Assembly (NCBI GenBank): GCA_015956445.1
Contig: WIUZ02000005.1
Location: 992,001-1,056,000 of the forward strand
Length of the DNA stretch: 64,000 bases
Direction of reading: 5' to 3'
Source: Thelephora terrestris
Taxonomy: Eukaryota; Basidiomycota; Agaricomycetes; Thelephorales; Thelephoraceae
Part shown: piece by piece, positions 57,405 to 64,000 of the stretch
Layout: each line of letters starts with the position of its first letter
How positions within the stretch are numbered: the stretch's first letter is position 1
Position numbers and translations under genes: made by a program
Notes under the pieces: model-generated
Databases searched by the model: none
The model's input: only the letters and a program-made list of their open reading frames with translations
What the model was told of the DNA's origin: nothing

Positions 57405-58256
57405 ACATAGGTCTTCCTTTGTTCCCCTTCTGGGTAGATCGTCGGGTTCGGATGAGCTGGCTGGGAATAAGTACGTGATCGATTTGGAAGTGGCGCAAAC
57501 GAGGGTGTGGCGTAAAGGCTGGACACCGAGTGATTAGGTGACAGTGATTTGCCCCGACGCGGTTGTCACCTCGAATCTCGGAACAGATAACAATTATCTC
57601 GAGCTCTATATGCGCCTATTGAGCCACTCGATGTACGAGGGCACCTGCGCACTCCCAATAAATGAATGCCTCGATTCCTGGCCACCTAGATCACGACGTG
57701 GGGGTGAGGATGAGAGGTCCCTCTGAGCCACTGATACCAGCCTTTGTGGCTAGATTACAACATCCCGCCGTTCGAGACTTGCAACAGGTACCCCTTGGCG
57801 TCCGACTTGGTTTCCGACGGCGTCTGACCGCCCCGACAACGGAATAAAGTGGACGTATTGAAAGGCGGGCATCACCAAATCACAAAGGGAGAGACCTTTT
57901 ACCGAACCCGTATATCTCGATTCATGGTCCCATGGAGGCAAATACGTTTGGATGGAGATATCGCTGAGCAAATTGGAAATCTTCGAGGACGTGTAGGTGA
58001 ATCTTTGAGAGGGAGAAGCTGATACACGCGTTGATGGAAAGAAATGCGGTAAGAGCGCCTAGAGGTGTGACCTTTGAGTGAACTACACACCGTGCGGATC
58101 CAGAATCCTGTGTGTCTTATAAAAAGACTCCAGGCAGCAGAATGGCTGATATCCAGTCGTCTTGACTCTCATCTCCCTCTTCGTCTTTCTACCCCCTCCT
58201 CTCTTTCCATCCCCCTTTGAGCCCACCTCCCAGGCAAGGTGCACCCCACGCCACAG
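57405..58256. other. Gap before the HMG-box gene, no gene supported
   Basis: About 850 bp. The minus strand has short open frames (57750-57971, 57899-58090) without recognised motifs. The part near 58150-58230 is C/T-rich and probably leader of the next gene. Confidence 0.4.
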
Positions 58257-59631
58257 ATGCGAACCGTACGAAGATCGAGGAGAATCTCCACTCATACCCT
58301 ACCCGATGGTGCGTTCTATATTGGTTTTGACGAGAACGCTGAAGCTAACCGCCACTTGATTTGACGATCGCAGCTTTGGATCAGTGCGTTCCTGGTGGCT
58401 TTGATTACCTCGACATTGGCTACCCTGAGCCACCCATCGTGCAACCCGCCGCCACAAGCGTATCTCACAGTCTACCTCTCTCACCACGAACCATCGAGTC
58501 GCTGTCCGCGTTCGCCGATCAGCGTGAGCTTCCCCCGCCCGATCTCCATTCCCAAGTCCGGCGGCGCAAGGGCAAGAATGGAAACGCGCCTCGTCCTCCC
58601 AACGCTTTCATGCTCTTTCGGTCAGACTTCTGGAGGTTCAACAAGGAATCGATAAATGAGAGGGACCACCGTTGGATTAGTCGGATTGCCGCAGTGTGTT
58701 GGAATACCCTGCCCGAGCCCAGGCGGGTTCCGTATCAGGACCGGGCTAGGAAGCTCAAGGACGAGCACGCTCAACTGTACCCCCAGCACAAGTATAATTT
58801 GTCGGCGAAGGATAAAGCACGGAAGAAGGTGAAGGAGGAGATCAATGACGACGAGCTATGCGACGTTCTTGCTGCTCAGGTGGTTCAAGATGTTAGAGCT
58901 TCCAAATCGCCGAGAATCCCTGGATCGAGCGAGGGTGGTTTGCTTAATCAGGTTATGGAGCAAAAGGTCAGCCTGAAGCGGTCTCGTTCTGCCTCCGCTG
59001 TGGCAGGTGCTTCCAGAGGCGATTCCCAGCCCTCCACGCCTCCCGTCAAGAAACGCAAGAGGAACCTCCACAGGCCCCCGACCAACGTAGCCCCAGTGTC
59101 AGGAACACAGTCACAGACCGGTCCGTTTCATTCGTCGATTCCGCCGTTCGTTCCAACCAACGATATCCCAGTCTTGACTCTCCCACCTACGGTCAAGCGA
59201 GAATCGCCCCAAGACCTAATTCCGGAGCTTGCCGTGCATATCATCCCTGTCGTAAGTTCTGACATCGTTGTACTTCATGTTCCGTGAGCTTACCGCCTGC
59301 TGCTCAGAAAAATGAATCCACTTTATCTGTGCCACTGGTGACAAGGCAATCGAAGGAGAAAGCTCCGGAGTTCGAAGCTCTGGAGGGGCCAACAATGGTG
59401 TCACCGCAGTTCTCTCCTATTGGCTACGAGCCTCCCGTACAGTATCTGCCAGAGTCGGTCGACACGGTCATCGACAAGGGATTACAGTTTTTCATGGAAT
59501 ACGGGATGGCGAGACTCATGGAAGGATTTGACTACAGCGACTTCGGCAATCTCGGTGACGCGTCGGCTAGCGCGGGAGTGTTTGAGGAGTGCGACGAGTT
59601 CGCTCAGTGGTGCGAGAACTTTTCTTACTGA
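58257..59631 (+). CDS. HMG-box transcription factor (MATA_HMG type)
   Basis: Sequence-specific DNA-bending factor. Exons 58257-58308, 58374-59251 and 59308-59631 give 417 residues; the first junction makes alanine in PDALDQ. The single HMG box lies near residues 88-160: RPPNAFMLFRSDFWR, then ISRIAAVCWNTLPEPRRVPY and KLKDEHAQLYPQHKYNLS. The RPPNAF entry is that of MATA/Sox-type specific boxes rather than abundant HMGB. Basic signals flank it (RRRKGKNG, KKRKRN). The C-terminus is acidic-aromatic (FDYSDFGNLGD, ECDEFAQWCENFSY), a probable activation region. Mating-response or development roles are known for such boxes in mushrooms; the role here is not deducible. Confidence 0.85.
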
Positions 59632-59667
59632 GCTATCGATACTCCGCGATGGTGCCTTGCTTGCAAT

Positions 59668-59675
59668 TGTACATA
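59668..59675 (+). promoter_or_regulatory. UGUACAUA Pumilio element in HMG-box 3' UTR
   Basis: TGTACATA, an exact UGUANAUA match, lies 37 nt after the HMG-box stop codon on the coding strand, where PUF sites act. The PUF protein in this window is predicted to read that element. Confidence 0.35.
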
Positions 59676-59928
59676 TGTGTAAAATAGAGAGTAGGCTTTG
59701 TAAGATCCAACTCAGAACATGGCCCCCCATGGAGATTGCCGAATTTTATGGATCCCTCCGGAAATGATCTGCGGGGTCTCTGACGAGAGTGGGTGATCAA
59801 CTTGGATGAGAAAGACGGTCATGACAAACCAAACGACATGGGAAAATCCTCGGGGAACTACAGTCATCATTTTAGTTTGCCCCCCACTTGGCAAACGCGA
59901 TAACCACGGTTCGTAACTTCACGGTGAG

Positions 59929-59938
59929 GTATAAAATG
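59929..59938 (+). promoter_or_regulatory. TATA box before the NmrA-like gene
   Basis: TATAAAA sits about 80 bp before the start codon, followed by a pyrimidine-rich leader (CACTATCCCAATCTCACTCC). This is a strong core promoter arrangement. Confidence 0.5.
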
Positions 59939-60015
59939 GCTCGAGCTCAGCCCATGATACCTTCACTATCCCAATCTCACTCCAACCCTTACACCTCTTT
60001 TCACCTCGAGTCAAA

Positions 60016-61074
60016 ATGTCCTCTAACTTCGCCGTCGTCGGGGCTGGCTCGATTGGCTCCTGGATCGTCGACGAACTTCTTAACTACAAGGCCTCTGGTG
60101 TGGTGAACACCCTCAAGGTTATCTCCCGCTCTGTGAGTCCACACTCGCCTATAAGTTTGGCCTACAAACTCTCCGTCGTCCAACTGTTCCACTGACGAGA
60201 TTCCGGCTTTTCGCTTGATAGGACACCATCAAAAATAACAACCCGGAATGGCTCACCAAGGGCGCAGAGTTCGCCAAGGTTGACTACGCCGACGAGGCCA
60301 CCGTTGCCCATGTCTTCAAAGATGTCGACGTCGTGTTTAGCACGATCAATACTGCTGTGGTTGACCAGCAAGAGGCTCTCGCGAGGGCTGCAAAAGCTGC
60401 TGGCGTTAAACTCTTCGTACCGTCAGAGTACGGTATAGACACCGAGGATGCCACGGACGGTGTTTTTCTCGCCAAGAGGAGGTTTTCCGAGTTCTTGAAG
60501 GAGATTGGCCTCCCGTACGTCAAGGTCTTCACCGGTCTCTGGATTGACTACTTCATCACCCCGTGAGCACCCCTGCTGCACCCAATACAAGTCACCCAAC
60601 TAACGGCCGCAGGTCCTGGGGCTGGCAACTCGACGAGGGTAAGGTCACCTTCGGTGGCTCTGGTGATTCAAAAGTCACGTTCGTCCATCGTACCGATATC
60701 GCCCGCTACGTTGGCTACGTCTTTACTCACGTTCCCTCCTCCGAACTGGCTTGGAAACTTCTCCGCATCCAGGGCGAACTCACCGTAAGCCCACTACACT
60801 TACCACTCGCCCCGGCCATGCGCTCACCGCGGACCACCAGTCCTTTAACAAGATCGTCGCAGACTACGAGGCCAAGACCGGCAAGAAGTTGGAAGTTACT
60901 AGGACCCCCAGGGAAGTGTTGGCCGAGGAAGCTAAGAACGGGGACCTCGTTCCCTCTCTTTTTTACGAGTGGGATCTCCGCGGCGGTACGGTTGGAACCC
61001 CCGTGACCAATGGCCTCTACCCAGACTGGAATCCCAAGTCCGTGATTGACTATATCACAGAATCGTTCGCATAA
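60016..61074 (+). CDS. NmrA-like NAD(P)-binding protein (isoflavone reductase-like)
   Basis: Atypical short-chain dehydrogenase of the NmrA/PCBER group, either a redox enzyme on small aromatics or a redox sensor. Exons 60016-60132, 60222-60562, 60613-60784 and 60841-61074. The Rossmann entry is AVVGAGSIGSWIVDEL at residues 6-21, a GxGxxG form (GAGSIG) rather than the usual GxTGxxG. Then VFSTINTAVVDQQ, VKLFVPSEYGID, FLKEIGLPYVKVFTGLWIDYF, and VTFVHRTDIARYVGYVF of the substrate half. The C-terminus VIDYITESFA is intact. Such genes often sit in fungal metabolite clusters; here the terpene synthase array lies immediately to the right. Confidence 0.85.
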
Positions 61075-61262
61075 ATCGAGTTGACGATGTGATTTCATTT
61101 TGTGTACATCAACAATTAATATTGAGAATACGCAGCATCGATTACGCGCCGTTCCAAAGGGACTGAGATGCGAGTGGTGACACCTTTGGACACGAAAATG
61201 TAGAAGCCCCGAAAAGGACGACCGTTTTGGTGATGAAATGTAGATATCTAAGCCAACCGTTG
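61075..61262. other. 3' flank of NmrA-like gene
   Basis: Short non-coding stretch between the NmrA-like stop and the terpene synthase relic. Confidence 0.5.
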
Positions 61263-61540
61263 TCCTAAGAAACACCCGCCCCATCCTCTCAAGCAAGCTT
61301 TCGAAGCACCTGGGACCGACGAGGCTCAGTTCGTTGCGTCCTCTGACGCAGACTGCCATCGCCCAAATACGCCCAGAAACTGCAGCATTGGACTCTAAGC
61401 CCCAGCTCGGCAGCCGTTTCTTCCATATGTTGGAGTCCTCCGCTCAATTGGCGAAGTAATGTGCGTGGGTTCACGCAGATCGACTGCTCGCTCTTTCTGG
61501 ATGAAGACGCGGAAGCCTCGACCGTTCTGTCCTCTTCTGA
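61263..61540 (-). pseudogene. Relic of a sesquiterpene synthase C-terminus
   Basis: Aligns by eye, base for base over long runs, with the 3' exon of the intact synthase at 61900-62235. Recognisable pieces on the minus strand are FIQKERAVDLRE (intact copy: VIQKERGVDLQE), MAVCVRG (intact: MAACVRG) and ELSLVGPRCFESL (intact: EWSLTGPRYFGTS). The pieces lie in different frames, and the upstream catalytic exon is missing, so it is a truncated, frameshifted duplicate. Loss of the RY pair at the C-terminus (GPRC for GPRY) is also visible. Confidence 0.7.
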
Positions 61541-61899
61541 ATCTCCGACGGAGATATTATGTTTCAAATTTTATACATGAGACGGATCACTCGGAGAACG
61601 GAGGTAATGATTTGGAGACTCCGGACTGCGGAGTTGGTGACGATCGATGATCCACTCGGGTTCCCGTTCCAGACTCTGATAAAGGCGATCATCATGTTGG
61701 GGCTACAGTCATCAGTTGAGTGCACTTAGCCCCACTGAACCGCTGCGATTGTACCTTCACGGTCCGGTCTACTTTAACTTTTATACACCAACTTCTAGCA
61801 TTAATTGACGATGGACAGAGCGATAGCTCCATTGAATACAAGAAACAAGAAACAGCGAGAAGATTCAAGTATGCCTAGCAGTGGCACGTTCCGAACGTT
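61541..61899. other. Gap between relic and intact synthase
   Basis: Non-coding; probably 3' flank of the intact synthase and decayed duplicate sequence. Nothing recognised. Confidence 0.4.
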
Positions 61900-63016
61900 T
61901 TAACCAGCCCTCGTCCTGAGAAGTACACGCCTGGTCTTCTTCACCTCCTCAACTGAGGTCCCAAAGTACCTGGGGCCAGTGAGGCTCCACTCGATATACC
62001 CTCTTACACAGGCTGCCATTCCCTTGATGTACTCGGAAACGGCAGCATCGGTCTCTGAACCCCAGCTCGGCAACTGATCCTTCCACGTGCTGAAATCCTC
62101 GGCGTATTTAGCAAAAAAGCCTCCAGAAATGTCCATAGCTTCTTGCAGGTCGACTCCTCGCTCTTTCTGGATGACGGTGATGAGGTTGTTGGCTGCGTGA
62201 CCACCGGCTTGTTCTTTGTTGTAACTGTAGATATCCTACGAAGAAGTTATGATCAAAAACAGGGAACGACTCTCGGTGAAATTTGGGACTTACATTCGCG
62301 GTGAAAAGCATATCACCGGCAATTTTGGTGAGATTCCACAGTGTGGGATGATTGAACACCTCCGGCTGGAGGTCAATCGAAAGAATACATTCGATGATGG
62401 CGTACGCGGGGTAAACCCCGCTGTTACCCCTTCGGAGTTCCATGAAATCGCTGAGACCGAGGATGGTACCATCCTCTCGGTTTTGTGCTTCGCGGACGGT
62501 GGCGTCGAGGTAGTGGTCGAACGTATCGATGAAACGTTGTCGGGCAGTGGAGCTAGCCGTCGCCAATCGTGCTCTGAACCTGTAAGAAGCACCCCCCCAC
62601 CGCTGCGTCAGTGACTTGAGCTGATCTTGAATCGCGATTGGAACCCACTCTCTGGCCATCTTGGCGAATGGCGTTCCGTCGTCCCAGGCGGGGTCTCTCA
62701 GCGCATTCATGAACGAATCCGCCATGCGACGAGCACCTTCCCCACCTTCGTCGTCGCTGTAATCGTCCAGGATGAAGGTGGTGTTCAGGTAGTCGCAGCA
62801 CGTCCTGTATCCCTCCCGGTCAGCATACGGGTAAGTATGTGCGGCGAGGAACTCGAAAGCAGAATTGGAGAAGTATGTTTGCTTCTCTCCAGAGAGGATA
62901 CCGAGGCTATCGATCCAAACTTTGGATTCGGAAGCGACGGCCTCGTAGTGAGGATTGAACGACGGAGAGAAGGGATCTTGGCAGATTCCTGGCAAGTCTG
63001 GGAGTGTGAAGTACAT
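61900..63016 (-). CDS. Sesquiterpene synthase, class I
   Basis: Ionises and cyclises farnesyl diphosphate. Exons 63016-62294 and 62235-61900 (minus) give 352 residues, usual for mushroom Cop/Omp-type enzymes. The aspartate-rich motif is FILDDYSDDEG (DDxxD form) near residue 90. The NSE triad is formed across the intron as NDIYSYNKEQ. The C-terminal Arg-Tyr of SLTGPRYFG closes the active site. The extended second motif spacing and YPYADREGYR fit the protoilludene/muurolene-type clades; the product cannot be predicted. Start ATG 63016 (MYFTLPDLPGICQDPF) is the only ATG that gives the family N-terminus. A decayed copy lies downstream and a third copy upstream at the window edge. Confidence 0.93.
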
Positions 63017-63908
63017 GTTGGATGGGCTGAGGGATGTGATCTTCCACCGTACCACACCACGTATTTATGAAGGTTCGTGGCCCCGTCGACCTCGGAGGTG
63101 TTATCATGGCGTTCAGCGGTTGGCAGCGCCCTTGGAAAGAGGGTGTGTTGAGAGGTCCCTCACAGGATTCAGGGTTTACCACCCAGCGAAGCGAGGAATC
63201 CGGGATTGGCGTTGTCCGAGGGTCGCAAGATCGGTTCTCCCGACGTTGAGTCCCGATATCCTAGATCAGAGCATGTGCATTCTGATTTATCAGGGAGGTC
63301 AAAATTGGCATGGGCTTGTAGTATCGCCTAGAATAGCCCAAATACTTCCACAGATCTTGGGCGCATTCGACGGTTCAGCACTTAGCATTTTCTCACCCCT
63401 ACTGGGGGTCTAGGGTGGCCGGTGGCCGGTGACCATGTGGGGGCAGGATTGGCGCCATACTAACGATCTCAATTCCCTACTAACTTAGTGATGCCAAAAT
63501 GTCCCTAGCCAGTTATTAATGCGCGACACACAGCACCGGTTATCCGACTCGCAACTCAAGACATGAAACCGGTTATGTCAGATGTCAGTGTTTATCTCGA
63601 ACCTCGTGGGCTACATATGGGGTCTGGAAGGACTTGGGCCCTGCCCGCGTCTGCCTTTCTGTGTCACATCTATTACAACTCCGATGTTCAATCGTTTTGT
63701 TGCATTCAGATGTACATACGCGACACAGATATCGAGAAACGACTCAATCTTGCCTAGTGGCACCCGGGAGCAGTGGCTACGGTGTAAGTGGCGTACGTAT
63801 CACAGGTCTTACGAATAGCCCCTCAATAGGGTGGCAAGAAAATTCTACGTCGAAGATGTAGAGGCAATAAAGTTTGACAACTTGATATGTTTCATCATAT
63901 CGTCCTTT
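63017..63908. other. Upstream region of the sesquiterpene synthase
   Basis: About 890 bp. A CATAAATA sequence near 63060-63068 (minus strand) could be a weak TATA element. A small GGTGGCCGGTGGCCGGTGACC duplication is near 63414-63434. Short open frames have no recognised motif. Confidence 0.4.
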
Positions 63909-64000
63909 CTGCCAGAGCCACTCGCCTGGTTCTCCTCACTTACTCAGCGGAGTTTCCGATGTATCTGGGACCGCTGAGGCTCAGTTTAATCCCACCTTGA
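63909..64000 (-). CDS. Partial third sesquiterpene synthase-like C-terminus (runs off the window)
   Basis: The minus strand at the right edge codes IKLSLSGPRYIGNSAE, matching EWSLTGPRYFGTSVEE of the intact synthase. A stop follows directly, although a GTAAGTGAG donor overlaps it, so either the protein ends about 15 residues early or a terminal intron is present. DNA just beyond still resembles the VKKTRRV-coding end of the intact gene. The body of the gene lies outside the window, so intactness cannot be judged. Confidence 0.6.

Noticed and set aside
57538-58090. Short open frames on both strands before the HMG-box gene
   Set aside because: Under 75 codons, without motifs or splice-supported extension.
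44000-64000. A single P450-terpene biosynthetic cluster
   Set aside because: About 13 kb of housekeeping genes (GCNA-like, transporter, GYF, ROK1, HMG) separate the P450 from the synthase, so co-membership is not supported.
1-64000. CRISPR arrays, LTR or Polinton-like elements, terminal inverted repeats
   Set aside because: No regular spaced repeats, long terminal repeats or paired inverted ends were seen by eye; a self-alignment would be decisive.

Overview
The window is nuclear DNA of a filamentous basidiomycete, most likely an Agaricomycete. Evidence: dense genes on both strands, many 46-80 nt GT-AG introns that restore conserved protein frames when removed, and families typical of mushrooms (CYP450 with AGSDTTS, Zn2Cys6 factors with the GSKYPNLL-type tail, MATA_HMG factor, omphalotene/protoilludene-type sesquiterpene synthases). 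I see no tRNA, rRNA, CRISPR array, plasmid or phage feature and no recognisable intact transposon.

Layout, left to right: divergent kinase-like gene (about 361-2434, +); RPS16 (-) and mitochondrial MRPL4 (+) head to head; RAD51 (+); SER3 (-) and HIS7 (+) head to head; PAL1-family gene (-); cytochrome-b5 front-end desaturase (+) whose second histidine box looks damaged; an empty stretch; ASNSD1-like asparagine-synthetase-domain gene (+); membrane-anchored histidine acid phosphatase (-) head to head with prohibitin PHB1 (+); PUB1/TIA-like RNA-binding protein (+); ATG16 (-) head to head with YPT7/RAB7 (+); DHA1 drug transporter (-); two unrecognised fungal genes with a decayed coding-like stretch between them; a Mediator-tail-like acidic protein (-) head to head with a VPS38/UVRAG-like gene (+); a Pumilio/PUF protein (+); RPS29 (-) head to head with a factor carrying two tandem zinc clusters (+); a cytochrome P450 (+); a GCNA-like SprT protease (-) head to head with an acetyl-CoA transporter (+); a GYF-domain protein and ROK1 helicase in tandem (+); an HMG-box factor (+); an NmrA-like oxidoreductase (+); and a sesquiterpene synthase (-) flanked by a decayed C-terminal copy and the end of a third copy at the right edge.

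Most of the window is conserved housekeeping. Functional groupings visible in it are vesicle/autophagy (ATG16, YPT7, VPS38-like), genome maintenance (RAD51, GCNA-like), amino-acid supply (SER3, HIS7, ASNSD1-like) and translation/mRNA control (RPS16, RPS29, MRPL4, PUB1, PUF, GYF, ROK1). Repeated head-to-head pairs with 80-320 bp between starts suggest shared promoters. The right end (about 59.9-64.0 kb) is the accessory part and looks like the edge of a terpene synthase array.

Gene models were built by eye from reading frames, splice signals and conserved motifs. Where I state that exon lengths sum to a whole number of codons I checked this; other internal junctions are approximate. No database search was run.
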